In this document: in pieces, positions 33,768 through 43,181 of the stretch
Position numbering within the stretch: position 1 is the first letter of the stretch
Layout of the letters: every line of letters begins with the position of its first letter
From: Mucilaginibacter gossypii
GTDB lineage: Bacteria; Bacteroidota; Bacteroidia; Sphingobacteriales; Sphingobacteriaceae
DNA length: 64,000 nt
Direction of reading: 5' to 3'
Assembly (NCBI RefSeq): GCF_900100945.1
Contig: NZ_FNCG01000012.1
Location: 1 to 64,000, forward strand
Position numbers and translations under genes: made by a program
Notes under the pieces: model-generated
What the model saw: the letters and a program-made list of their open reading frames with translations, nothing else
Database searches by the model: none
What the model was told of the DNA's origin: nothing

Positions 33768-35393
33768 CTACAATATAAACTTCGTGCTCAGGAAATTGGA
33801 ATCATTGTCATTCACAATTTCGTTGATGATGTTTTTGTTGGTTTCGGTCATTTTAGTGGTAACTAATGAACGGATTGAGAACGACCTTAACGCATCATGT
33901 ACCGAAAGTGTACCCTCGGCGCTGTCCTTGCGCCCGGTGAACGGAAATACATCCGGACCGCGCTGGCACTGACTGTTAATGTTTACGCGGCTTACTAAAT
34001 TCACAAAGGGATCGATCAGTGACGAAATTTCCCTGGCATCATTACTGAAAATACTCACCTGCATACCATGTGGCGAATCTATCTGGTAAGCGATAGGCTC
34101 CTCAATATCTTCAAACGGAATTACTGGGATCACCGGTCCAAATTGCTCTTCGCGGTACAGTTTCATGTTTTCATTAACCGGGTAAACTATGGCCGGGAAA
34201 AAGAACGAAGCCGATGTTTCACCGCCGTTTTCGTTAATCACTTTTGCGCCGTTGGCTAAAGCGTCATTTACAATATCGGTAAGGTAAGCTGGTTTATGAG
34301 GTTCGGGGAGCGGGGTAAGTTTTACGTCCTTTTCCCAGGGCAGTCCGAACTTAAGTTTGGCAACGGCCTCGCTCAATAGTTTTAAAAACTCATCAGCAAC
34401 GGCTTTATGTACAAATATCACTTTAATAGCAGTACAACGCTGGCCGTTAAATGACAGCGAGCCTAAAATGCACTCGCTCACAGCCTGCTGCAGGTCGGCA
34501 TGTTTGGTGACTATGGCTGCGTTCTTGGCGTCCAGACTTAAAACAGCTCTTAAGCGATTAATTTTAGGGTGACGCTTTTTCAAATCATTTGCTACTTTGC
34601 TTGAGCCAATGAAAGCCAGCACATTCACCTTGCCCGATGACATCAGCCCGGGTGTTACCACTGCGCCCCTGCCATAAATGGTGTTCACCACTCCTTTAGG
34701 GAATGATTCCTGGAAAGCTTTTAGCAATGGGTAATGCAATAGTGTGCCGTGTTTAGGCGGTTTAAATAAAATGGTGTTCCCCATAATCAGCGCGGGGATC
34801 AGCGTAGTGAAAGTTTCGTTTAACGGGTAATTAAACGGCCCCATGCAAAGCACTACCCCCAGGGGCGAACGACGGATCTGGGCCACCAGCCCCTCGGCCA
34901 TTTCAAAGCGTGACGACTGACGGTCAATATCTTTTAACGCGTCGATGGTGGCATTGATGTATTCAATAGTACGGTCAAATTCTTTAGCCGAATCAGCGTA
35001 TGATTTACCTATTTCCCACATCAGCAGTTTTACCACCAGCGTACGTTGTTCGCTCATTTTGTAAATAAAGCGCTCCATACATTTAATACGGTCGGCAATG
35101 CTCATGGTGGGCCATTCGCCGCGGCCATTGTCATAGGCTTCAAGCGCGGCATCCAGGGCTTCAAAAGCTTCTTTTTCGGTGCAAACCGGGTAGGTGCCTA
35201 TCAGCTTCCGGGTAAAAGTACCGTCCTCTGCCCAAAAACCAACAGGTGAGTAAACTTCACTTACTTCGCCGTTCCATGGTTTCATTTCGCCACCGCTCAG
35301 ATATTCGCGCTGGTGTACTTCTTCAATCTGAAATTCGGGGGGGATATTATTTTCATCAATAAAAATTGAACTGAGCTGGGTTTTAAAACTCAT
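33768..35393 (-). CDS. gapN: NADP-dependent glyceraldehyde-3-phosphate dehydrogenase-like aldehyde dehydrogenase
   Basis: The protein has 541 residues. It is an ALDH fold; the catalytic Cys320 lies in SFNGQRCTAIKVIFVH and the C-terminal INSQCQRGPDVFPFTGRKD with AEGTLSVHDALRSF is characteristic of the GapN branch, which oxidises glyceraldehyde-3-phosphate to 3-phosphoglycerate with NADP. The general-base region reads L-S-L-D-A-K-N (284-291 area), where other ALDHs have Glu. About 30 extra residues follow the usual end. Monocistronic. Confidence 0.8.
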   Translation of the reverse strand: MSFKTQLSSIFIDENNIPPEFQIEEVHQREYLSGGEMKPWNGEVSEVYSPVGFWAEDGTFTRKLIGTYPVCTEKEAFEALDAALEAYDNGRGEWPTMSIADRIKCMERFIYKMSEQRTLVVKLLMWEIGKSYADSAKEFDRTIEYINATIDALKDIDRQSSRFEMAEGLVAQIRRSPLGVVLCMGPFNYPLNETFTTLIPALIMGNTILFKPPKHGTLLHYPLLKAFQESFPKGVVNTIYGRGAVVTPGLMSSGKVNVLAFIGSSKVANDLKKRHPKINRLRAVLSLDAKNAAIVTKHADLQQAVSECILGSLSFNGQRCTAIKVIFVHKAVADEFLKLLSEAVAKLKFGLPWEKDVKLTPLPEPHKPAYLTDIVNDALANGAKVINENGGETSASFFFPAIVYPVNENMKLYREEQFGPVIPVIPFEDIEEPIAYQIDSPHGMQVSIFSNDAREISSLIDPFVNLVSRVNINSQCQRGPDVFPFTGRKDSAEGTLSVHDALRSFSIRSLVTTKMTETNKNIINEIVNDNDSNFLSTKFIL

Positions 35394-35427
35394 ATTTTTT
35401 CAAGGGTTTGATTTCCCTAAGATAAAA

Positions 35428-35453
35428 AAAGCCTGCTTTAACAAGCAAGCTTT
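35428..35453 (-). terminator. Terminator-like hairpin after the MscS gene
   Basis: AAAGCCTGCTT and AAGCAAGCTTT pair with one mismatch around a 4-nt loop; on the minus strand the 3' side is followed by TTTTATC. It lies between the MscS stop (118 bp away) and the gapN start. Confidence 0.5.
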
Positions 35454-35570
35454 ATGTGTTATAATGTTTACTGATTTTTAATAACCGAAGGCATTATTGA
35501 TGATCCGATCCGCCTTCGTGAAAGAATTATCCTTTTGAAGGGCCTTTGATTCCCGGTTTCCTGCTTCTTA

Positions 35571-36362
35571 TCAAAATCCTGGTTTAGGGAAATTAACGCC
35601 ACCTGCGGCAAGCTCTTTAAGCATTTGTTCCTGAAGGTTTATTTTAGCATTGAGGAAATCGGCAGGATCAACCCAAACATTAATGGTAAACCTTACACAA
35701 TCGTTATCCAGGCTAATAACACCCACGCGCGCGGCCGGGTCATGAAGGATATCTTTATTGGCATTTACTACGCCTGTCATGATGGCCTTCGCCTTTTCTA
35801 TATCATTGTTATAGCCCACCCGCAATTCAAAATCAAGACGGCGGCGGCCTTCGCGCGTTATGTTTACAATAACTTCATTAAACAGCTTTCCGTTAGGGAT
35901 AATGACGGTTTTGTTATCTGCAGTAATAAGTACGGTATAAAACATCTGTATAGATACCACCTTGCCATCCTGCCCTTGCGCAACAATGCTGTCATCTATC
36001 TCAAAAGGTTTTAATAACAAGATCAGCACACCACCTGCAAAGTTTTGAAATGTGCCCGACAGCGCCAAACCGGCTGCTACCGAAAATGCGCCGATAATGG
36101 TAGTGAAAATGCTCATTTCAAGCCCTATGATGTTCATTACCCAAATAATGAGTAAAACATATAAAGCTGTAATGGTTAGGCTTAAGAAAAATGGCTGCAG
36201 TGACGAATGGATGCCGCGTTTCATCATACGCATGCGCAGCCTTGCACGCAAAAACTTAATAAACCATAACCCAATAAAAAATATGATTAGTCCACCTACA
36301 TAATTAGGGCCGCGGTTAATAAGCCAATGGTGGAACTCAATGTAAAATTCGTCCAGTTTCAT
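35571..36362 (-). CDS. Small-conductance mechanosensitive channel (MscS family)
   Basis: The protein has 263 residues. Three membrane segments (about 20-40, 60-85, 90-115) precede a pore helix with Gly/Ala packing (GAFSVAAGLALSGTFQNFAGG). The beta domain has IDDSIVAQGQDGKVVSIQMF and VIIPNGKLFNEVIVN. Length equals that of E. coli MscS. It opens under membrane tension to release solutes. The ATG at 36362 (MKLDEFYIEF) is preferred over one four codons upstream. Confidence 0.92.
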   Translation of the reverse strand: MKLDEFYIEFHHWLINRGPNYVGGLIIFFIGLWFIKFLRARLRMRMMKRGIHSSLQPFFLSLTITALYVLLIIWVMNIIGLEMSIFTTIIGAFSVAAGLALSGTFQNFAGGVLILLLKPFEIDDSIVAQGQDGKVVSIQMFYTVLITADNKTVIIPNGKLFNEVIVNITREGRRRLDFELRVGYNNDIEKAKAIMTGVVNANKDILHDPAARVGVISLDNDCVRFTINVWVDPADFLNAKINLQEQMLKELAAGGVNFPKPGF

Positions 36363-36649
36363 AACTGGGCGCAAAGTTAATAATTATCTATTAACTGTAC
36401 AGGGAAACGAAGAGCTCGGGGCCCTTAAACAACACCCACTCAACCAGGGTGCTTTGTATTTGTTTTGTTTTTTGAGATAGACGTTTCATGACCTGCATTA
36501 TTCAAATCCTGTGCCTGATTAGTGCTGTATCAGATTTGTTATGCAAAATTACGTATTACTACGCCCAGAGGATTTGGAAATTAATCAAATGATTAATAAA
36601 TGACCGTTGAATTACCTTAGGATGACTATAACGGCCTCTTTTAAAGCAC
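36363..36649. other. Gene-free interval between groEL and the MscS gene
   Basis: No gene, tRNA-like cloverleaf or clear palindrome is seen, apart from a weak C-A-C-C/G-G-G-T-G pairing near 36430-36455. The groEL terminator follows on the right side. Confidence 0.4.
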
Positions 36650-36681
36650 AAAACCCTGTATGCTTTTGCATACAGGGTTTT
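36650..36681 (-). terminator. Terminator of the groESL operon
   Basis: AAAACCCTGTATGC and GCATACAGGGTTTT pair perfectly over 14 bp with a 4-nt loop, 48 bp past the groEL stop on the minus strand, followed by TGTGCTTT. Confidence 0.8.
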
Positions 36682-36728
36682 GAAAGTATATAAGTTTCTA
36701 TACACCCCTTCAGGGGGCTTGGGGGCTC

Positions 36729-38360
36729 TTACATCATGCCGCCCATGCCACCGCCACCCATTGGTGGGCCAGCTGGAGCATCTTCAGGATCATCAGCCAA
36801 TACAACTTCAGTTGTTAATAACATTGAAGCGATTGAAGCAGCGTTCTCTAAAGCTACGCGACCTACTTTAGTTGGGTCGATAACACCGGCAGCAATCAGG
36901 TTTTCGTATTTATCGGTACGTGCATTGTAACCAAAGTCGGCAGTGCCTTCTTTTACTTTTTGCACAACGATTGAACCTTCGATACCAGCGTTTTCGCAGA
37001 TCTGACGTAAAGGCTCTTCGATAGCGCGACGGATGATCTGGATACCAGTGTTTTCGTCTTCGTTATCGCCTTTAAGGTCAGCTAAAGAAGCAACAGCACG
37101 GATGAAGGCAACACCACCACCAGCTACGATACCTTCTTCAACAGCGGCACGTGTAGCGTGTAAAGCATCGTCAACACGGTCTTTTTTCTCTTTCATTTCA
37201 ACTTCGGTAGCAGCACCTACGTAAAGTACAGCAACACCGCCAGATAATTTGGCTAAGCGCTCTTGTAATTTTTCGCGGTCGTAGTCAGAAGTTGTTGATT
37301 CAATTTGTGATTTGATCTGGCTTACGCGGCCTTTGATCTCTTCTGCAGAACCAGCACCATTGATGATAGTAGTATTATCTTTGTCGATAACGATTTTCTC
37401 AGCAGTACCTAAGTAGCTAAGATCAGCGTTTTCTAATTTGTAACCTCTTTCTTCAGAGATCAAAGTACCACCGGTAAGGATAGCGATATCCTCTAACATA
37501 GCTTTACGACGGTCGCCGAAACCTGGAGCTTTAACAGCAGCAACTTTCAGTGAACCACGGATTTTGTTAACTACCAAAGTAGCTAAAGCTTCACCGTCAA
37601 GATCTTCAGCAATGATCAATAATGGTTTGCCGGTTTGTACTTGTTTTTCAAGGATAGGAAGCAATTCCTTCATCGAAGAGATCTTTTTATCATAGATCAG
37701 GATGTAAGGATTTTCCAGTTCAGCTTCCATTTTATCAGCATTGGTTACGAAGTAAGGAGAAAGGTAACCACGGTCAAACTGCATACCTTCTACAGTTTTA
37801 ACTTCAGTTTCAGTACCTTTTGCTTCTTCAACAGTGATAACACCGTCTTTACCAACTTTTTCCATTGCTTCAGCAATTAACGAACCGATAACCTCGTCGT
37901 TATTTGCAGAAATAGAAGCGACTTGTTTGATTTTGTTATTGTCTTCACCAACAGTTTGCGACTGGGTTTTCAGGTTTTCAACAACTGCTGCAACCGCTTT
38001 ATCGATACCGCGTTTCAAATCCATTGGGTTTGCACCGGCAGCCACGTTTTTAATACCTGCAGTTACAATAGCCTGAGCTAAAACAGTAGCAGTAGTAGTA
38101 CCATCACCTGCAATATCGGCAGTTTTTGAAGCTACTTCTTTAACCATTTGAGCACCCATGTTTTCAAGGGCGTCTTTTAATTCAATTTCTTTAGCAACAG
38201 TAACACCGTCTTTAGTGATGGCTGGTGAGCCAAATTTTTTGTCGATGATTACGTTACGGCCTTTAGGACCTAAGGTTACTTTTACTGCGTTAGCAAGGAT
38301 ATCAACACCGCGTTTCAGGGCGTCGCGTGCTTCAACATTGTATTTAACTTGTTTTGCCAT
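36729..38360 (-). CDS. groEL: Chaperonin GroEL (60 kDa)
   Basis: The protein has 543 residues and is full length. It forms the double-ring ATP-driven folding chamber. [14 protein letters not shown] and [14 protein letters not shown] (ATP-binding, with the Asp in GDGTT), [20 protein letters not shown] and the flexible GGMGGMM tail are all present. It is co-directional with groES, with a 150-bp spacer that carries a repeat. No second groEL copy is in the window. Confidence 0.98.
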   Translation of the reverse strand: MAKQVKYNVEARDALKRGVDILANAVKVTLGPKGRNVIIDKKFGSPAITKDGVTVAKEIELKDALENMGAQMVKEVASKTADIAGDGTTTATVLAQAIVTAGIKNVAAGANPMDLKRGIDKAVAAVVENLKTQSQTVGEDNNKIKQVASISANNDEVIGSLIAEAMEKVGKDGVITVEEAKGTETEVKTVEGMQFDRGYLSPYFVTNADKMEAELENPYILIYDKKISSMKELLPILEKQVQTGKPLLIIAEDLDGEALATLVVNKIRGSLKVAAVKAPGFGDRRKAMLEDIAILTGGTLISEERGYKLENADLSYLGTAEKIVIDKDNTTIINGAGSAEEIKGRVSQIKSQIESTTSDYDREKLQERLAKLSGGVAVLYVGAATEVEMKEKKDRVDDALHATRAAVEEGIVAGGGVAFIRAVASLADLKGDNEDENTGIQIIRRAIEEPLRQICENAGIEGSIVVQKVKEGTADFGYNARTDKYENLIAAGVIDPTKVGRVALENAASIASMLLTTEVVLADDPEDAPAGPPMGGGGMGGMM

Positions 38361-38372
38361 GATGTTTTAATT

Positions 38373-38505
38373 ATTGAATTATTGAATTAGCGAATGAGTG
38401 ATTTGATTTCGCTTTCAATAATCTATTTTTTTTAATTTCTTTGATTTTAAACCAGCGGTTTGAACAGGAATAAATTCACTAATTCAATAACTCACTAATT
38501 CACTA
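38373..38505. repeat. Inverted repeat in the groES-groEL spacer
   Basis: Words GAATTATTGAATTAGCGAATGAGTGA on one side and CACTAATTCAATAACTCACTAATTCACTAATT on the other are imperfect reverse complements (only representative words are given). The layout resembles the family E elements, with word content GTGAGT/TTGA, so it may belong to the same class. It could modulate the groES:groEL ratio. Confidence 0.5.
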
Positions 38506-38510
38506 ATTGG

Positions 38511-38786
38511 TTAAAGAACTGCGTATATGTCTGATTCACGCATAATTAAGTACTCTTTACCTTCATAGGTAATTTCAGTACCTGCATATTTACCATATAA
38601 AACCTGGTCACCAACTTGTACGGTTAAAGGCTCATCAACTTTTCCCTGTCCAACAGCAACGATGGTTCCACGTTGAGGTTTTTCTTTGGCAGTATCAGGA
38701 ATGAAGATACCTGAAGCGGTTTTCTCTTCGGCTGCTGCAGCTTCCACTACAACCCTATCGCCGATCGGTTTAATGTTTAATGACAT
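38511..38786 (-). CDS. groES: Co-chaperonin GroES (10 kDa)
   Basis: The protein has 91 residues, normal length. Typical sequence: [20 protein letters not shown] (with the mobile loop [16 protein letters not shown]), [27 protein letters not shown] and [14 protein letters not shown]. It caps the GroEL ring. It is the first gene of the groESL operon. No CIRCE inverted repeat was found upstream. Confidence 0.98.
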   Translation of the reverse strand: MSLNIKPIGDRVVVEAAAAEEKTASGIFIPDTAKEKPQRGTIVAVGQGKVDEPLTVQVGDQVLYGKYAGTEITYEGKEYLIMRESDIYAVL

Positions 38787-39209
38787 AGTTATAACTGTTT
38801 ATTTTTATTTAAGTTTTTCAGCCCAATATGCAACATCAATTATGCCAAGCGGGTATTATGGCAAGTATTGACAGGCTAAACTGTTTTAATGTCAGCAAAA
38901 GGTTATTTGCGTTTTGCGGCTTAACAATTTTTTAACCCGATGGTGTCAGGTTGTCAGTATGACTTAGGGATGACGGTAGGGGGATGATGCTTAAAAAAAA
39001 ATGTCATTTCGATAGAGCAGGGGGGAGGAGTGCGCGGTAGGGCGAAAGAGAAATCTTTTAGGCTTTGCAGAGCGATAATGTATGATTTATACAAGGCGTA
39101 TAAGATTTCTCCTCACTCCCACGCGTATTCCCTCACTTGTTCGTCGAAATGACAATCAGTTTTTATTGGTCGGGAGCGATTAAGAAAGAATGTTGTATCT
39201 GAACGAGTC
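38787..39209. other. Gene-free interval with a family A repeat
   Basis: The left part (38787-38990) is the presumed groES promoter region; no TAnnTTTG box or CIRCE was found, but the pair TTGCCATAAT and TTGGCATAAT (minus strand, about 38840-38868) is a short direct repeat. The right part holds the family A palindrome. No gene. Confidence 0.4.
39002..39154. repeat. Dispersed imperfect palindrome, family A, copy 2
   Basis: Outer arms TGTCATTTCGA (39002-39012) and TCGAAATGACA (39144-39154) are perfect; inside, GCGAAAGAGAAATCTT (39042-39057) faces ATAAGATTTCTC. Shared words with copy 1 (6024-6146) cover both ends, while the central parts differ in length and sequence. Confidence 0.8.
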
Positions 39210-39971
39210 TTACGCCGTTTTCCTCACCGCTGATAACTTCTTTACTTCATCCTTAGCTTTTGCAAACCATACTTTATTGCTTTTTCGCTCAACAGGGCTT
39301 AACTGCGATTGCTCGTTGAGCATATCCGTGAAAATTTGCCAGGCATCGTCATCGCGGCCGGCACGGGTAAGGAACATGCCGTATTCATAGCGGGGCTCAA
39401 AATAGGAGTAACGCCCTTTCATCAGTTTAAATTCATTTTCGGCCAACTCTTCCTGGTAAGTAAGCTCAAGCGATTTGGCATACAGGATGTGCGCTTTTGA
39501 GCGGGCAAATTGTGGTAGCTTATAAAGTTTTTTAGCAATAGGAATCACCTCGTTATACTGGCCTTTTTCAAAATAAGCTACAATTAGCTGCGCCATTACG
39601 TGCTCGTTTTCGGCAAAGGCACCGGTGAGACTGTTTTGATATATTTCGAGTGCTTTATCGGTAAGCCCGGCGTCCAGATAGGCATCTGCCAGTTTAACAC
39701 GGTTGGCAAAAGTATCGGTAAACCTTACTTCATCTTCAAGGCGTTTAATTTTGGCCCCGGGGTTTATTACCGCTTCAACATTTAGTTTAGGTGCACGGAT
39801 ACCTCGGTTGGATAGTATTTCGCTGTATATATAATACAAGCAGCCAAATACGGGTATTACTATCAGGATCCAAAGCCATTTTTGCTGGGTGCCGCGCCGC
39901 AGGCTGTGAATGATACAAAATGCCTCTAATATCAATATAATATAATAATAATTGCCACCGCCGAAGTACAT
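39210..39971 (-). CDS. Membrane-anchored TPR-like protein
   Basis: The protein has 253 residues. Two hydrophobic segments at the N-terminus (about 8-25 and 33-50, with QKWLWILIVIPVFGCLYYIY) look like the cardiolipase/PLDc_N-type membrane anchor. The rest is a chain of helix pairs of TPR type (RVKLADAYLDAGLTDKALEI, AQLIVAYFEKGQYNEVIPIA, YEYGMFLTRAGRDDDAWQIF). Such proteins act as scaffolds; the partner is unknown. Confidence 0.75.
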   Translation of the reverse strand: MYFGGGNYYYIILILEAFCIIHSLRRGTQQKWLWILIVIPVFGCLYYIYSEILSNRGIRAPKLNVEAVINPGAKIKRLEDEVRFTDTFANRVKLADAYLDAGLTDKALEIYQNSLTGAFAENEHVMAQLIVAYFEKGQYNEVIPIAKKLYKLPQFARSKAHILYAKSLELTYQEELAENEFKLMKGRYSYFEPRYEYGMFLTRAGRDDDAWQIFTDMLNEQSQLSPVERKSNKVWFAKAKDEVKKLSAVRKTA

Positions 39972-40111
39972 GCCTGTTTATGATATAAGATTTAGTAATA
40001 TTCAAAAATAACTAAAATACAGCTGTAAACAAGGGGGGTATAGCTGTAAAATGATTTTTTTGCTAATTGTTTGAGTATTGGATAAACGGGATTAATCGGC
40101 AGGTAAATAAA

Positions 40112-40142
40112 AAAGCCACCGGCTATTGTTACCGGTGGCTTT
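40112..40142 (-). terminator. Terminator of parC
   Basis: AAAGCCACCGG and CCGGTGGCTTT form a perfect 11-bp stem with a 9-nt loop starting 4 bp after the parC stop on the minus strand, followed by TTTATTT. Confidence 0.85.
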
Positions 40143-40145
40143 GCG

Positions 40146-42884
40146 TTAAAATAGCCCTAATTGTCCCTGATCGTCCATGTCGATATCGTCGGGGTTAGTG
40201 ATCTCAAAATCGATCTTTTTAGGTGGCTTTGGCGACTCTTCAGATTGATCGGCTGGTGTTGCCGGCCCGTCTTCCTGAGAAACTACAGGCTCATCTTCAT
40301 TTGTATCTGTTGATGCAAGAGTAGCTTCTTCGTTAATGTCGGTTTCGGCAGTTTCCGTTGCCTGGTTAATGCCATCACTTATCAGCTCAACTGATTTTAC
40401 CGGATGTTGTGAAAGGCGGTTGCCCATGGCTTTCATTCCTTTTACATCAATAACATCTGCTAAATTCAGTTCGAGGGTTTCAGGTGTTTGATCTTTGCCT
40501 TTCAAGTGTGTCATGCTGATTACCGGCGCGGTGTGACCGATCAACACCATTTTTGATCCGGCTTCTTCACTGATCAGGCTTATCTGCTTACCAACGGCTA
40601 TGTTTTCAAAAGAGAAACGCTTAACAAGATAGTTTTTGGATTTGCCTTCAATGTGTACTATCGAGAACACTGCCTGCGGCTCATACTTTTCGATAAGGAT
40701 CATCTTATCATCAAAGTGGTTGTTAAGATCAAAGCTGCTTAATTCATAAACGCCATTGCTGAGCACGGTGAGAATGCGGTCGTCACCATCAAATTCGCCC
40801 AGGTATTTGCCGCGGCCATCTGCGTTCAGGCGCTTCAGGATATCATCATACCAGATCTTACGTCCGGCCAGCGTTGACACACCCTTGCTTTTCAGTATGA
40901 TTTTTTTAACCGGGTATTTGGTAATGATATTACCCATCGAACCGCGGCCTTTGATAGCTATAGATGCGAAATCCTCATCAAACTGTAGTTTTTTAAGTTT
41001 GGAGTGAGGTTTAAGCTGTACGTTCACCACTTCGGCCTCGCCGTTAGGGTTGGCGGTAAAGTACAATACTTTTGAGCCTTTGGTGCCTTTGGTAAGGTCG
41101 TATTCCTTATCGCGGGTTACACCCACTACCGAGAATCGTTTGATATAACTGATGCCACTCTCGCCGTCTTTATATATCATATTATAAACGGTGCGTTCGT
41201 CATTCTTTTTAAATACGGCAACGTGAATGATGTCCTTACCCACAAAAACCTTGTCCTGCACTTTGGTAATCATACAGCGGCCATCGCCCCTAAAAACAAT
41301 GATCTCGTCAATGTCTGAACAATCGCCAACGTATTCAACCGAGTCATCTTTCTTCAGGCCAGATCCAATAAAGCCGTCGGCCCTGTTAACATATAGTTTG
41401 ATATTAGCCAATGCTACCTGTGCAGCTTCAACCTTATCAAAGGTGCGCAGTTCGGTTTTGCGCTCTCTGTCCTTACCATATTTATCCTTCAGTTTTTCGA
41501 ACCAGGCAATGGTATACTCGGTAAGGTGTTTTAGGTGATGTTTTACCTGTTTTATCTCATTTTCGAGCGCCTTCATTTGCTCATCCGCTTTTTTAACATC
41601 AAAGCGGGTGATGCTGCTCATAGGTTTATCTATCAGCTTTTTATAATCTTCGGGCTGTATGGTGCGGTAAAACTGCGGAAAGAAAGGCTCAAACAAGCGG
41701 TTCAATACTTCCAATACCACTTCAAAATTGCCCGAGTTTTCGTACTCAGGATTTTTATACATCCCTTCCTGGATAAAGATCTTAAGTAATGAACTGAAGA
41801 AGATCTTCTCCATTAAATCCTTCAGCCTGATCTCCAACTCCTGTTTTAGCAGGTCTTTGGTGAAGAATGTGCTTTCGGTAAGCATATCGTTCACGCTCAT
41901 GAAGCGCGGCTTATCATCCTGTATTACGCAGGTGTTTGGTGATATGGATACCTCGCAATCGGTAAAGGCATAAAGAGCGTCGATGGTTACATCGGGCGAG
42001 ATGCCCGGAGCCAAGTGAATAATGATCTCTACATCCCTGGCGGTATTATCCTCAATTTTTTTGATCTTGATCTTACCTTTATCGTTGGCCGAGATCACGC
42101 TGTCAATTAAACTGCCGGTAGTAGTAGTAAATGGTATTTCGGTAATGGCAAGCGTTTTTTTATCGCGCTCAACAATTTTAGCCCTTACCCTCACTTTACC
42201 TCCACGCTGACCTTCATTATATAGTGAAGCATCAGCCATGCCCCCTGTCGGAAAATCAGGCATGAGGTTAGGGCGTTCACCTTTTAATACGGCTATGGAA
42301 GCATCAATTAACTCAATAAAGTTATGAGGTAAGATTTTGGTAGCCAAACCTACCGCAATACCTTCGGCTCCCTGTGCAAGCAGCAAGGGGAACTTTACCG
42401 GCAGAGTAATAGGCTCTTTGTTACGGCCGTCATAGCTGGCCTGCCAAACGGTGGTATCCGGGTTAAAAACAACATCAAGCGCAAATTTTGATAAGCGCGC
42501 TTCAATATAACGGGGTGCCGCTGCCGAGTCGCCGGTTACCGGGTCGCCCCAGTTTCCCTGGCAATCAATCAACAGGTTTTTCTGACCAATCTGCACCATC
42601 GCGTCACCAATAGAAGCATCACCATGAGGGTGATATTTCATGGTGTTACCTATAACATTGGCGGCTTTGTTAAAACGCCCGTCGTCCATTTCCTTCAACG
42701 AATGCAGGATGCGGCGTTGTACGGGTTTTAAACCATCGTTGATATGGGGAACAGCCCGGTCGAGAATTACATAGGATGCATAATCAAGAAACCAATTTTC
42801 ATATAACCCATCGAGTGAGGCAACGGTGTGGAGTTTTTCTTCATTAGGGTTTGGTGTATCGTTTTGATGCAGATCTTCACTCAT
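40146..42884 (-). CDS. parC: DNA topoisomerase IV subunit A (ParC-like)
   Basis: The protein has 912 residues. The breakage-reunion domain has DGLKPVQRRILHSLKEMD, KYHPHGDASIGDAM and the catalytic Tyr126 in AAPRYIEARLS. A long coiled coil (KADEQMKALENEIKQVKHHL) and a C-terminal beta-pinwheel follow, then a 100-residue acidic tail. The canonical GyrA box (QRRGGKG) is not found, which supports ParC over GyrA. The position equal to the quinolone-contact Ser83 of E. coli GyrA is Ala90. The ParE gene lies 1.1 kb away in the opposite orientation. Confidence 0.88.
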   Translation of the reverse strand: MSEDLHQNDTPNPNEEKLHTVASLDGLYENWFLDYASYVILDRAVPHINDGLKPVQRRILHSLKEMDDGRFNKAANVIGNTMKYHPHGDASIGDAMVQIGQKNLLIDCQGNWGDPVTGDSAAAPRYIEARLSKFALDVVFNPDTTVWQASYDGRNKEPITLPVKFPLLLAQGAEGIAVGLATKILPHNFIELIDASIAVLKGERPNLMPDFPTGGMADASLYNEGQRGGKVRVRAKIVERDKKTLAITEIPFTTTTGSLIDSVISANDKGKIKIKKIEDNTARDVEIIIHLAPGISPDVTIDALYAFTDCEVSISPNTCVIQDDKPRFMSVNDMLTESTFFTKDLLKQELEIRLKDLMEKIFFSSLLKIFIQEGMYKNPEYENSGNFEVVLEVLNRLFEPFFPQFYRTIQPEDYKKLIDKPMSSITRFDVKKADEQMKALENEIKQVKHHLKHLTEYTIAWFEKLKDKYGKDRERKTELRTFDKVEAAQVALANIKLYVNRADGFIGSGLKKDDSVEYVGDCSDIDEIIVFRGDGRCMITKVQDKVFVGKDIIHVAVFKKNDERTVYNMIYKDGESGISYIKRFSVVGVTRDKEYDLTKGTKGSKVLYFTANPNGEAEVVNVQLKPHSKLKKLQFDEDFASIAIKGRGSMGNIITKYPVKKIILKSKGVSTLAGRKIWYDDILKRLNADGRGKYLGEFDGDDRILTVLSNGVYELSSFDLNNHFDDKMILIEKYEPQAVFSIVHIEGKSKNYLVKRFSFENIAVGKQISLISEEAGSKMVLIGHTAPVISMTHLKGKDQTPETLELNLADVIDVKGMKAMGNRLSQHPVKSVELISDGINQATETAETDINEEATLASTDTNEDEPVVSQEDGPATPADQSEESPKPPKKIDFEITNPDDIDMDDQGQLGLF

Positions 42885-42989
42885 TATTCAATAAAAACTT
42901 TTGGATTGGTAAAGATACGGATTATGTGCTGATGTGCAGATGAAGTGAGCTACATTTTAATGTCTTGTTAATATTGGTTTATAACAAAA

Positions 42990-43021
42990 TTGTTACGTTT
43001 AGGTAGGTTTGCAACAATTAC
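42990..43021 (+). promoter_or_regulatory. Promoter, TTG...TAGGTTTG
   Basis: TTG at 42990-42992 and TAGGTTTG at 43014-43021 are 21 bp apart, a good match to the Bacteroidota consensus. The next gene on this strand starts at 43182, so the leader would be about 155 nt. Confidence 0.5.
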
Positions 43022-43181
43022 TAATCACGTGCGTAAAAATTATTAATGTAACAAATAATTGATTGATATTGTCGTTAAAGCATAGCGGTTATTTGAATGC
43101 GAGAGGGTGTTGATTAATTAATTTGTTTATATATTTACCTATGGTGCTTTAACCAGGTTTTTTTTCCTGGCTGCCCCTTAA

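Noticed and set aside
38787-38880. CIRCE element (TTAGCACTC-N9-GAGTGCTAA) upstream of groES
   Set aside because: No such sequence, even degenerate, was found; HrcA control is not supported.
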